A program made the translations under genes and the position numbers. Shown in pieces: positions 12,404 through 22,056 of a stretch of DNA of 64,000 nt. The first letter of the stretch is position 1; every line of letters begins with the position of its first letter. The notes beneath the pieces are model-generated. The model had not been told where the DNA came from. It was given only the letters and a program-made list of their open reading frames with translations, and did not search any database. The stretch is taken from NCBI GenBank assembly GCA_907164885.2, contig OU015499.1:146408812-146472811 (forward strand), in the 5' to 3' direction. The DNA comes from Dolomedes plantarius. Taxonomy: Eukaryota > Arthropoda > Arachnida > Araneae > Dolomedidae.

Positions 12404-12919
12404 GATGTTTCAATGGCCTTAGAATCCAACTAAAATCCAAATTCATGAGCATTAAAACAAAAATAAGTCTATATAAGACCTTGATAAGACCTGTTGTCTT
12501 ATACGGGAGGGAATGCTGGGCCCTGAACAGGGCAGAAGCAGATCGTTTACTGATTTGTGAAAGAAAAATTTTGAGGGAGATTTTTGGACCAATTATTCAA
12601 AACAACGTTTGGAGAATCGCCTATAATCACGAAATATATAAAAAGTATGGCGAACCCGACATCTTAAAGGTGGCAAAAGCATCTCGCATTAGGTGGCTAG
12701 GCTACATATTCAGATATGATGACGCGTTTCCCACAAAAAAAAGTCACCTTTTCAAACTTGGAGGGAAGGCGACGAAGAGGAGGACCCCCAACCAGATGGT
12801 TGGATGAGGTAGAAAAGGACCTAGGAACAATTGGATTGAACCAATGGCCGGCCACTGCACGGGATCGAGCTAGGTGGGGCAAAATTGGCGAGACAGCCTT
12901 GGCCTGTAACAGGCTGTAG
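12404..12919 (+). pseudogene. LINE reverse-transcriptase C-terminus, frameshifted
   Basis: The frame 12,404-12,740 carries KISLYKTLIRPVVLYG and a cysteine-containing continuation, then RWLGYIFRYDD. It shifts frame near 12,740 to reach the closing block RRRGGPPTRWLDEVEKD and ends at a stop near 12,919. These blocks are typical of the C-terminal extension of endonuclease/reverse transcriptases of arthropod non-LTR elements. The upstream half lies beyond the nested Tc1 element. Confidence 0.8.
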
Positions 12920-13319
12920 TGCTAGCGAAGAAGAAAATTTTTTTATATATGATCATGAATGTATGAATATATGGTGTCAGTTTTTCACTTCATTAAACTC
13001 AGTTGAAAAGTAAATATTGTAATAATTATGCAATATGTTTTGTAATAAATGCTTCCTGTAAATTTGAAATTGTACATTTAGTTTACTACATAATGTTAGA
13101 TGATTTACTTAACTTGACCACACCCAACGCAGACACGAGACACAAACAGAGCACCCTCAGAATTAAATTTCGACGCGCTAACCACAAGGGCCCTTAACCG
13201 TATGACGCATAGTAACTGAAACTTCTCAGATAATAAATCGACAGTAAAGCGACAAATGTACGCTCAACTCCCGTTCCTGCTATGATTTTAGTTAATAACT
13301 TACGTTTCGAGTTAATTTT
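12920..13319. other. AT-rich, no gene seen
   Basis: No reading frame or RNA gene is supported in this stretch. Confidence 0.5.
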
Positions 13320-13620
13320 ATTCAAATAATGGGAAAAATAGCCCCAGACGGAGGAGAGTGTTATTGCGAGTAGACTCTTCGAAAAAGAGAAGTCCAACAA
13401 TGAATGTGGCTGTGAATCCATATTAGGCTGTAACTTTCGGTGAGTGGGGTGGAATCTGTTGGAAGGTACGGGGGTTTTCCGTGTCCCAAATGCGAAAGTT
13501 ATGGTTGTTCAGTGTTCCACTGAGGTGGAAACAGGCCTCGTCGCCGCTCTACAGAATCTGCCAAGGCCACGATGCACCCAATGCCGAAAAAGTGTAACAT
13601 TTTCCCGGCAGGTTCTATAA
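13320..13620 (-). pseudogene. mariner-like transposase fragment
   Basis: Read on the minus strand this gives a stretch with CFHLSGTLNNHN and RIWDTENP, then SPKVTA, a stop, YGFTATFIVG and LLFFEE. It matches the middle of the same transposase family found at 430-1363, where TVWIGFTATFLIGPFF is visible. It is interrupted by a stop, has no terminal repeats, and is a relic. Confidence 0.7.
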
Positions 13621-13777
13621 GAAATGTGCGTACATCAGGAGCTCATTTCTTATGACTTTTCTTCACAAAGTCTGAGTCGATTTTAAAGAACAAAGGAAAT
13701 GATCAATAACCCAAAGCTTAACGCAGGAAATCGGCATATCGTCCCTTGAAGCCCCCAATCTATCACGCGATCTTATA

Positions 13778-15375
13778 CAGGGTGTCCCAAAAAGACCGCA
13801 TAAACTCTGCACAGCTAGATTCCTCGTTGGGAGTACATAAACACTGCCCAAAGAAGCGTTCCTGTACGATCCATAGTTTAAGAGAAAAATACGAAAAACA
13901 AAGTATGACGTCACTGCCAGTGCAAGAAAAAACACTTTATTGAACATATCAACAGCAAGCACAATTTAAAGCAGATGTTCAAAGTGTCCGCCGTGCATGT
14001 CGAGGCAGGCTTGAGCACGCCGTGGAATGGCTGTCATCACACGTTGCAGCATCGCGGGGTCCACCGAAGTACAAGCAGCATGCAGACGAGCAACTAAGTC
14101 CATTTGTGTTGTCACTAAGTCTCGATACACCAGTTCCTTGAGATGGCCCCATAGGAAAAAATCCAACGGTGTAAGATCTGGCGAACGTGGCGGCCATAGA
14201 ACCGGACCCCTTCGTCTGATCCAGCGGCCGGGGTATTCCATATCCAGCCAACCACGTACAGGAGCACAGAAATGCGCCGGAGCCCCATCATGCTGGAACC
14301 AAAGTCCCTGTATTGCCGCTAATGGTATGTCATCGAGGAACTCGGTTAAGACCTCATTGAGAAACACCAAGTACGACTGTCCCGAGAGCCGTTCAGGCAA
14401 CAGATATGGTCCAAGCAGGCGATCCCCGAGTATGCCGGCCCACACGTTAAGAGACCAGCGTTCCTGATGTTTCTGCGGCCGGATTGCATGCGGATTGACC
14501 CGGGACCACATATGGCTGTTGTGATGGTTGAATACCCCATCACGAGTGAAACATGATTCATCAGTCCACAGGATATGTGCAATGAAACCATTATCTGTGT
14601 TCTGTTGCTGCAACAGCCATTCACAGAAGGCCACGCGTTTCTGAAAGTCATCTGGTTTCAGACCTTGCACGGTTGTGTACCGAAATGGGTGTAGCCTCTC
14701 AGACCGTAAAAGCCAGTGCACAGTACTTTTACTCGAAGTCATCTCACGGGCTAATGCGCGTGTGCTTACCTCGGGCGTCTCTTCTACCCGCTGCAGTATT
14801 GCATCCGCCTGTGCTACCGTCAGGCCGCTCCGCGGTCTTCCAGTATCGTGAAGATTGGCTGTTGGCAAGACGCTTCCCGTATTTCGCAGTCTGTCGTCCA
14901 GCCTACGGATGACGTTGACATCGGGAGGACGGCGGGACGGATATCGACGGGCGTACTCCCTAGCAGTTCGTAAGGCATTTCCATTACATCGGCCGTACAT
15001 CAAGTACATGTCTCAGTAGTCACGAACGGAGTACATGGCCACCATACGAAGACTACCGGTAGCTGCAAGATGCAGCCTTTTAAATACCAGTTCAACGGCG
15101 GCTTAACGTCATTCTATGGCGCGCGCGCGTATGCATGACGCGATATTCGCGGCGAACGTTTTAAACATTATCGTCTGGAAAGATATGCAAATATTGCTGT
15201 TGATATGTCCAATAAAGTGTTTTTTTTTTGCACCGGCAGTGACGTCATACTTTGTTTTTCGTATTTTTCTCGTAAACTATGGATCGTACAGGAACGCTTC
15301 TTTGGGCAGTTTTTATGTACTCCCAACGAGGAATCTAGCTGTGCAGAGTTTATGCGGCCGTTTTGGGACACCCTG
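13778..15375 (-). mobile_element. DD41D Tc1/mariner element, apparently complete
   Basis: The terminal inverted repeats are about 195 bp (13,778-13,972 and 15,187-15,375) and begin CAGGGTGTCCCAAAAAGACC (the right end differs slightly). TA duplicates flank them at 13,776-13,777 and 15,376-15,377. An uninterrupted transposase reading frame lies between. The repeats differ by only a few substitutions and a homopolymer change, so the copy is young. Confidence 0.95.
13966..15009 (-). CDS. DD41D mariner-type transposase, uninterrupted
   Basis: The 347-residue protein would bind the element's terminal repeats and catalyse cut-and-paste transposition at TA sites in the nucleus. The N-terminal ~115 residues form paired helix-turn-helix domains with a GRPRSG linker. 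The catalytic domain has the first Asp in WTDESCF, the second in FQHDGAPAHF and the third in SPDLTPLDFFLWG. There are 41 residues between the second and third, which places it in the DD41D group. The length fits the family. The C-terminus ends close to the inner edge of the left terminal repeat. No stop or missing catalytic residue is seen, so the enzyme could be active; that is inference. Confidence 0.92.
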   Translation of the reverse strand: MYLMYGRCNGNALRTAREYARRYPSRRPPDVNVIRRLDDRLRNTGSVLPTANLHDTGRPRSGLTVAQADAILQRVEETPEVSTRALAREMTSSKSTVHWLLRSERLHPFRYTTVQGLKPDDFQKRVAFCEWLLQQQNTDNGFIAHILWTDESCFTRDGVFNHHNSHMWSRVNPHAIRPQKHQERWSLNVWAGILGDRLLGPYLLPERLSGQSYLVFLNEVLTEFLDDIPLAAIQGLWFQHDGAPAHFCAPVRGWLDMEYPGRWIRRRGPVLWPPRSPDLTPLDFFLWGHLKELVYRDLVTTQMDLVARLHAACTSVDPAMLQRVMTAIPRRAQACLDMHGGHFEHLL

Positions 15376-15644
15376 TATAAGAAACCACATGACCTATATC
15401 ATCAGATTCATGGGTTTATCCAATCATTGCACAGCCTGCACTGTCACATGACGAGCCACCTCAAAAGTTATAAAAGACCCTGCGGTGAGGTAAAGGAGAG
15501 CTATTTTCATTTTTCGTTGCCCCGAGAAGATATGCCGTTGCTTAATAAAATATTTAACTTAACTTAATGATTGTCGCAATTATTTTATCGTGTTAGAGCG
15601 AAACCGTGTTACAGGTTGCAGTGTTAAACGAGGGTTTCCGCAAT
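15376..15644. other. no gene; short direct repeat
   Basis: The only structure seen is two copies of TCGTGTTAGAGC(G/A)AAACCGTG (near 15,588 and 15,650), the second running into the next feature. Confidence 0.5.
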
Positions 15645-15995
15645 TTATCTTATCGTGTTAGAGCAAAACCGTGTTGTAAGATGCTTTGCTGTGGGAGGGC
15701 TATCTGTACAATGTTTGGATTTTGAAGAGAACCCCTTGACAGCTGTCAAACAAAAGTAACAATCCGTTGCGTTATTGGTCGGTTCACGCCAAACCATAGG
15801 TACTGCAAATTTCGATCTACTACGTTTTCCTTGTAACCAGTTTCTCATATTCCTGGAACATGAATTGCAGCATATATGGGGAGCCCAGGACTTATCCTGG
15901 TCCCCAACTCTACATCCAAAGTACAGTTCATAAGCCTTTCTAACTAATGGTGACAAGCTACATTGTTGAGTCTTCAATGTAAGTTTGCCACACAC
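15645..15995 (-). pseudogene. fragment of a Cys-rich protein family repeated in arthropod genomes
   Basis: A 116-codon frame contains YFGCRVGDQDKSWAPHICC, then CSRNMRNWL, then PMVWREPTNNATDCYFC. I recognise this arrangement (Cys pairs around a D-Q-D-K-x-W-A-P-H block followed by V-W-R-E-P and C-Y-F-C) as a multi-copy arthropod protein family of unknown function. The usual protein is several hundred residues long, so this is an isolated piece. It lies just outside viral-like copy 1 with no visible link to it. Confidence 0.55.
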
Positions 15996-16178
15996 ATAAC
16001 AAAATTAGTCCGGCTTATTTTTACACTGACGAGACATTATAATGCACTGAACGTAATATAAAATCTTGTCCTTACAACACTTGTACAGTCGGCCGCAAAA
16101 ATATATAAGCACCGGTACCCCTTTGAAATTTTACAAGATCCATGGTTTGCCAATTTTTTTGGGGAAAGGAAAGGAATA

Positions 16179-16236
16179 ACAATGTATTATGCTTTAGAAT
16201 AATCCTGAGGATTATTCTAAAGCATAATACATCGTT
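16179..16236. repeat. hairpin H4, copy 1
   Basis: An inverted repeat with arms of about 27 bases around AATGTATTATGCTTTAGAAT and a tiny loop. It lies between the start of the cassette and the 60-bp repeats, in the same place as in copies 2 and 3. Confidence 0.9.
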
Positions 16237-16384
16237 GAAAACAGATTGTTGACTGAGAACACTTTGCAAGTATCACTGGAGTTGCGGTTGAATCTTTTTT
16301 TTTTCTGATAATATAGTTAATATTACAGGAGGTACAATTCTTAAAATAAGCTTATATTTTTAACTCTCAAGCATTTTGTGATTA

Positions 16385-16660
16385 AAGGTGTTTGGATTTT
16401 TTAGGATGGGAATTCTTTCTAATGCCATTCCGTATCACTAGAGTTGCAATATGTTTTGGATTTTTTAGGATGGGAATTCTTTCTAATGTCATTCCGTATC
16501 ACTAGAGTTGCAATATGTTTTAATTTAGGATGGGAATTCTTTCTAATGCCATTCCGTATCACTGAAGTTGCAATATGTTTTAATTTAGGATGGGAATTCT
16601 TTCTAATGCCATTCCGTATCACTGAAGTTGCAATATGTTTTAATTTAGAATGGGAATTGT
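16385..16660. repeat. 60-bp tandem repeat, copy 1
   Basis: About four and a half units of GGATGGGAATTCTTTCTAAT plus 40 more bases. The period of 60 keeps reading frames open on both strands, which is why long apparent frames appear here; I do not regard them as genes. Confidence 0.9.
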
Positions 16661-16728
16661 TGTGTTTTTTAGGAAGAACAAACAACAGATTAATATATAA
16701 AATAAACCTTTTATTTTGTTTGTTGTTA

Positions 16729-18060
16729 TTAAAAGGACGTTACATAGCTTTCTAAATTTTTAAAGAGTTCGTCAAAGTCTTCCGACATGTTTAAAAAGTT
16801 TGGAGTTTGAGGTTCTTCCAAACAAGTCTCCATGATCAATTCCTCCGAATTGATTTTTTCAAAGTCCATTTGGCTCGTCGACAAGTCCATATCGATTTGT
16901 TCCAAATCCGTGTTCTTTGTCGACAAGTCCATAGGTTCAGGGACATAGTCTAATGTCTGGACATAATCAAGCGGAATCGGGGGTCCTAATTCCCGATTTC
17001 GAATGTCATTGTACATGTCGGCGAATTGGGGTATCAGATACAAGACTGTCTGAGGCGGATGAAAAGAAGGTATTTCAAGTGGATTCGTCTGTGATTCGGC
17101 ATCCATGACGACTGACGGTTCCGGATCCATGACGACTGACGACGACGGTTCCGGATCCATTTGGGGAGGTTCGAACGAGTGATACACATTACGAACCGGA
17201 GGCGGCGGAGGTACCATCATCAATTCGTCAAGTCTGTCCAATGCCGGAGTTTGGGGAACATTGTCGTAAATGTTCCTCTTCCGTTTTAATTTGGTAGTCT
17301 CCCTCCAATTCCTGCACTCGAAGGGCAATTCTAGGTCGGCTCTCACGACGTCCACAGAAAAGAGAGTCTTTTGGGCGGTCACCCGGTACTTGGATTCGGG
17401 TTCCAGGACGAAAAATTTGTAGACGAACTGGTCGGCGGCTCGGAATCCCCTTTATCTGCGGACGACATCGAAAGATCTGGTTTTTTTTCCAGGCAACACG
17501 TAGAAGAAGAGGGGTACCGTCGTGGTCTGGTAAATGTGACAGGTCCCAGGTTCCACCACACGTTGTCCAAAAGTAAAATATTGTTTTACCACGAACGTGT
17601 TGTCGTACCTGACGAAGAAAGAATGAAAAAAAAAAAATATGGAATGAGCTCCAATATATAGATATATAGATATATATATATTTTTTCTTTTTTTTAAAAA
17701 AAAAATAGGTCGTATTCAAATCCCCATTCGAAATGGTACTTACCGAAAACTCACTCGAACGTCCGTGTTTTTTTTCCTGACACGTCGATCCAATTTCAGA
17801 CGAGCGGCCACGGCGTCCCATCTGACAGAATCGTAGTCATCCCAGCGGGTAAAAGATTCTCTGCCAGTCCTCTAGAAATTGGAGATTAAATTTTCACTTC
17901 TGTCTTCGAGGGGGGCAAAAAATACCCTGTCGTCCTCCAAATAGGCCGTGGAAATAAAAAGTTTACGCGAATCAAAAATATTCCGAAATCCTCTCTTTGT
18001 TTCGGGGTGCTGCAGCAATCGGACGGTAGTCGATAGCTTGGAAGGGAAAGCGTCAGCCAT
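16729..18060 (-). pseudogene. gene G, copy 1: spliced acidic regulator, two nonsense codons
   Basis: Exon 1 is 18,060-17,744 and exon 2 is 17,608-16,729, with a GT-AG intron between. This copy carries a Tyr codon changed to TAG near the end of exon 1 (about 17,872) and a Lys codon changed to TAA in exon 2 (about 17,452). Downstream the frame is intact to the stop, with the P-M-D-L-S motif and the acidic tail EDFDELFKNLESYVTSF. See the copy at 51,781-55,154 for the domain description. It cannot make the full protein. Confidence 0.85.
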
Positions 18061-19206
18061 ATCGTTCACGAGCGAGCAAGTCGAATGAGAGAATTGCAAA
18101 TCGGTGTCGTCCTTTTATACGATCCGGAACCCGTTATCTGATAAAATATGACTTTCTATTTTTTTTTTTGTTTTTTTTGTTTTTAGTTGTCCAATGTTGT
18201 GAAATTGTTTTTCATATCAAACAATTTTTTTTTACAAGTTTGTTCTTATATTGATTTTTAATAATTGTTAAAAAAGGGTTTCATTTAGGATTGGAATGCT
18301 TTCTAATACCATTACTGGAGTTGAATCCTCTGATAATATAGTTGATATTACATGTGGCCATTTCTAATACCATCCTTTTCTAACACAATTAGCTAAAAAT
18401 GTATTATAATGGATATTTATTCCATGATTTTAGGGGTCATTTGTTAATTATTATAAGGTCGTCCTGTCTATGTTTCACATCTAGCTAACATTCATAAAGT
18501 TCTAGATTAAGAGTCCATATAATTTCGTTAAGATTGTAAGTGCTTGTGGATTAAGATTACAGTAAATGAATTTGGATCCCCTTTGGATAAAAAAAAAATA
18601 TAGTTGATATTACAGGACCATATAATTTCGTTAAGACTGTAAGTGCTTGGAGGTATTAGATTATTTATTTTAGTATAATTATAAAAGGCATCACATTCGA
18701 AAGCCAGAAAGACAGAAAAAATCAAAATTAATAAAGTATGAGGATGTATAGAAACATGATTATTCATATGCCAAGAAAGTATGAGTCAGAACAGATACAT
18801 GAATATATGTACCTTACACAACAATCGAATTTTTTACCACTACTGGTAGATACATTAAGGATATATTTAACACATTGGAATTTTTTTTTTGAAAAAGCTG
18901 AACAAGGAAAGGGACTGTTTTACAATAAATAGATTATTTATTTTGTTAACAAATACGGATTTACAATTACTAGCAGATACATTGAGGATATTGTTTTGTT
19001 TTTCAAAGTACCACTATCGGGTGTTTGTATATCAATAGACTATTGAAAAAAAAAAAAGAATTGAAAGAATATTTTTTTCAAAAAAAATGCCATCATCGGG
19101 TGACTGATTGGAGGAAAGAAATATTGTTACTATTGAAAACACATTTCTACAAATGAAACAGTCTTTTTTATTATTATTTTTCCAACATTGGTAATCATTT
19201 TGACGC
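18061..19206. other. Gene F to gene G intergenic region, copy 1
   Basis: It contains the gene G TATA box (near 18,115), a degenerate copy of the module also found after gene G (GATAATATAGTTGATATTACA), and two copies of a 30-base repeat containing TAATTTCGTTAAGA. Short frames here are not supported as genes. Confidence 0.6.
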
Positions 19207-19259
19207 AAAAAAATGGCCAGAGAACGTCTTTTTTCAAGACGTTCTCTGGCCATTTTTTT
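19207..19259. repeat. hairpin H2 (after gene F), copy 1
   Basis: Perfect arms AAAAAAATGGCCAGAGAACG plus several bases, with a short T-rich loop, lie about 60 bases after the gene F stop. The flanking motif CCAACATTGG lies on its far side (a variant of CCAACGTTGG). Confidence 0.92.
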
Positions 19260-19320
19260 ACCCCCTTTTTTTTCGAAATAAAAAGGAGATTAAAAAACAA
19301 ATACAGTGTTTGTTTGTTTT

Positions 19321-19563
19321 TTAGTTCAGGAATTTGGGATTCACATCGGACCAAGGCGGCATGTTTGACAATCTTTCTAAATCTTTGCTGCTGGGATCGT
19401 AACAGTCGGGACAATCCCAATATAAGACTTTTCGGCGAGCACAATATACGTGGCAAATGTGCCTACATGAAAACATGAAGGCACAATGCGGCGGCACCGG
19501 CGTCTTTCATCCCCAACAATTGAGTACCGGCAGAGCGGCATAGTGAAGAGCTACTGAACTCAT
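19321..19563 (-). pseudogene. gene F, copy 1: small RING-H2 protein with nonsense codon
   Basis: It has the same 80-codon frame as the copies at 37,643 and 50,282, but the second zinc-ligand Cys codon (residue 19) is TGA. Everything after it, including the rest of the RING, is lost. Confidence 0.88.
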
Positions 19564-19590
19564 TGTGATAAGCGGTCGAATGATTCCGAA

Positions 19591-21431
19591 GCAACTCATG
19601 GTATTTTTGAATTTCTGGAGTGCCTGGTCCTGACGGATTTATCTCCAGTTTCACGATAAATTTCTTCAAGGTGACATGCGCAAGATGGGAGTTACAGTGT
19701 AACTCCAGTAACACTTCGAACATGAAGTTCTTTAACAGTATCAGTGACACTCGAGAATCGAGTTATTTCAGTGCTCAAGTAAAAAATTACTAGACAGTTA
19801 TAATTAACGCGAGGGAGAAATTAGCAAGTTAAAAAAATATAGACTAAACAAGTAGTTAAGGGGAGAGAGAAAAAAAAATAAAACAAAAAGTAAAAAAAAA
19901 TTAAATTAGTAAATATAAATTTAATTAAGTAACAACATTAATATTACAGCTAAGTGAGTAGGGGAAAATTTTTAAGTTAATAGTAAGAGGACGCGCTTTC
20001 CATGAAGCCCATAAAAGCAGACCTATTTAAGCAAACAGAACAGGAGGAGGGGACTAGCCAGAAGCTCCCCGAGCTGGGTTCGAACCCGGATCGGGGCAGA
20101 AGTAGTCACAAATAATTTTGAATACATTAAGCATTTTAGTTATGTCGTCGTCAGGCTTTCTAAGAGCCGCGGCAATGTTTCTGAGAAGCTATAAGACATC
20201 AGAGATGGAGTAGGTTTGGGAAAATTCCCTTACAAGTTTTATTATTTCCGAAAAGTCGGAGAGGCCAGTGTTGTTAGTGGTGTGGTTATCGTTAGAAGGA
20301 TTGGGTTGAACATTGTATTTAGAGATGGGTTTTTCTATGTCGATTTTTTTCCTAGGCGCGGTCCTAGCATAGACTAGTTCCGAAGCACTAGGAGTGTTAT
20401 TTTGGGTATCAGTAAGAGTCATTGAGTTGGTTTCAACATTAACCGCAGGGTTATTATTGTTAGTGGGGAGGGAATTTTTATTCCAAGCTGAAGTGCTAGG
20501 AATTGGGGCAGGAATGAATGTGTTGGTGTTTCTTTTGGAATTGCTGGAGTTGGTGTTAGTATTACTGTTTGAATTATTAGTGTTGGATTCTTTCTTAGCT
20601 TTAGATATATTTTTAGGGTGTCTGGAGCATTTAGAGTAGTTTGCAGTGTGGTTACCTCCACAATTTGCGCACCTAAAAAGCTGAGGATTTCCCTTAATGG
20701 GACAAATCCTAGCTTGATGTTTGTCGCCACATAAAAGGCATTTAGGAGTGAGATTACAAGTCGTGCTCGCATGCCCGAACCGCTGGCAGTTGTAGCATTG
20801 AGCCGTACCTGAATTTTTAAATGGGGTAATTCTGATTTTTAAATAATTAATACTAGTTAGATTGTTGAGATTATCAATGTTGGGAGAAGGTTTAATAGAG
20901 ATCATAAATAGGGGAAGAATAGTTTTCGTTTGTTTGTTAGTGAGGTACGCAATTTTAATTGGTACAATGCCTATGTTAGTGAGTGCGTCGTGTATGTCCT
21001 GTCTGTCAGTAGTGGCGGGCAGGCCCCTGATCAAAAATTTTCTTGGTCTCTCCGACCTAGGATCCATGATTCTGAAGGGAGTATTATTACTCGTAAGGAT
21101 TAATACACGACGCACTCACTAACATAGGCATTGTACCAATTAAAATTGCGTACCTCACTAACAAACAAACGAAAACTATTCTTCCCCTATTTATGATCTC
21201 TATTAAACCTTCTCCCAACATTGATAATCTCAACAATCTAACTAGTATTAATTATTTAAAAATCAGAATTACCCCATTTAAAAATTCAGGTACGGCTCAA
21301 TGCTACAACTGCCAGCGGTTCGGGCATGCGAGCACGACTTGTAATCTCACTCCTAAATGCCTTTTATGTGGCGACAAACATCAAGCTAGGATTTGTCCCA
21401 TTAAGGGAAATCCTCAGCTTTTTAGGTGCGC
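19591..21431 (-). mobile_element. Jockey-type non-LTR piece inserted upstream of gene F
   Basis: Copy 2 reads straight from the gene F leader into the gene F promoter; copy 1 is interrupted here by about 1.84 kb. The insert holds a truncated ORF1 (21,115-20,189, minus) and, from 21,116 to 21,430, an inverted partial copy of the same ORF1, so the two are joined head to head. Beyond ORF1 lies a stretch with GGGTTCGAACCC near 20,078, which resembles a tRNA-type B box. There is no ORF2. Confidence 0.8.
20189..21115 (-). pseudogene. LINE ORF1 with three CCHC zinc knuckles, 5'-truncated
   Basis: The frame has an RRM-like/pre-C2HC region with RPRKFLIRGLP, then three Cys-rich knuckles: CYNCQRFGHASTTC, CLLCGDKHQARIC and CANCGGNHTANYSKC. 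This is the nucleic-acid-binding ORF1 product of Jockey-type retrotransposons. An Asn/Ser-rich low-complexity tract and a C-terminal segment follow. The N-terminus is cut at the inversion point, so the ATG at 21,115 is unlikely to be the real start. A second, inverted partial copy lies at 21,116-21,430. Confidence 0.85.
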
Positions 21432-21863
21432 ACCAGACGGGTCGCCCTTTTTATACGATTTTCAAACCGGATGTTAAGCACCGGAAGTCAGGTCAAAGTT
21501 TGTTCCACAAACTTTTTTTTATATATATATATATACATATATATACAATGTTGGAATTTTTTTTTTCTTCTTCCTCTGCTGTAGCAATCAATATAGTAAA
21601 AAATCCAAAATTGGTTTCCATAAATAAAGCAAAGTAGCAATCAATATAGTAAAATGTGTCAAGAGGTTTCTGATTGGTCAGATCTTTAAACAATTTGAGA
21701 ATCCAACTTTGGAAACAACAAAAAAAAGAAACAATTTCTGATAGCTGTTTATTAAGAATACAATTTTGGAAACAAATAATAATAAAAGAGGAAAAAAAAC
21801 ACGCAATTCAAGTCTTATGCAAAAAAAAAGTCTTATTCCCAAGGTTGTCAAGCATTTCTGTGC

Positions 21864-21916
21864 AAAAAAATGGCCGGAACGTCCTTTTTTTTTCAGGACG
21901 TTCCGGCCATTTTTTT
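21864..21916. repeat. hairpin H3 (after gene D), copy 1
   Basis: Perfect arms AAAAAAATGGCCGGAACGTC plus, T-rich loop. This intact copy shows what is missing from copy 2, where only one arm remains. Confidence 0.9.
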
Positions 21917-21953
21917 ACTCTCCCAACGAGGATGTTGGGGGAACCGAAAAAAT

Positions 21954-22056
21954 TTAAAGTTCTTTTGGCACTTTGGGAATTTTGAAAGTCCCCCATTTTA
22001 TCGGGGGTAATTTCAGAATGTTTCTAATAGCATTTTCCTCCTTCATTCGCTCTTCG
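21954..22056 (-). pseudogene. gene D, C-terminal fragment, copy 1
   Basis: The last ~34 codons and the stop of gene D are present (ends PPIKWGTFKIPKVPKEL); the rest is lost where the cassette meets unrelated DNA at about 22,056. Confidence 0.85.

Larger units (their letters stand above)
10866..12919 (+). mobile_element. Non-LTR retrotransposon fragment, split by a Tc1 insertion
   Basis: Two pieces of one reverse-transcriptase C-terminus flank the Tc1 element at 10,990-12,401. The left piece (about 10,866-10,987) reads FEKVKQFKYLGTMI, a common thumb-region block of LINE reverse transcriptases. The right piece continues after 12,404. The 5' part of the element is absent. Confidence 0.75.
16082..22056 (-). 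mobile_element. Virus-like cassette, copy 1 (rearranged)
   Basis: From the TGTACAGTCGG breakpoint this matches copy 2 (from about 34,373) and the inverse of copy 3. It keeps hairpin H4, the 60-bp repeats, gene G, hairpin H2, gene F, the gene F promoter, hairpin H3 and the last 100 bases of gene D. The whole of gene E and hairpin H1 are deleted at about 21,653. A retrotransposon piece is inserted at 19,591-21,431. Genes A to C are missing; the cassette ends inside gene D at about 22,056. It is in the same orientation as copy 2, some 12 kb away. Confidence 0.85.

Noticed and set aside
16419..16755. Repetitive reading frames on both strands over the 60-bp repeats
   Set aside because: The period is a multiple of three, so any stop-free unit gives long frames; no start context or domain.
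20060..20100. Possible tRNA gene (GGGTTCGAACCC)
   Set aside because: Only a B-box-like stretch is seen; no A box or acceptor stem could be folded by eye.
20394..20639. Hydrophobic plus-strand frame resembling a membrane protein
   Set aside because: Antisense to the Asn/Ser-rich part of LINE ORF1.
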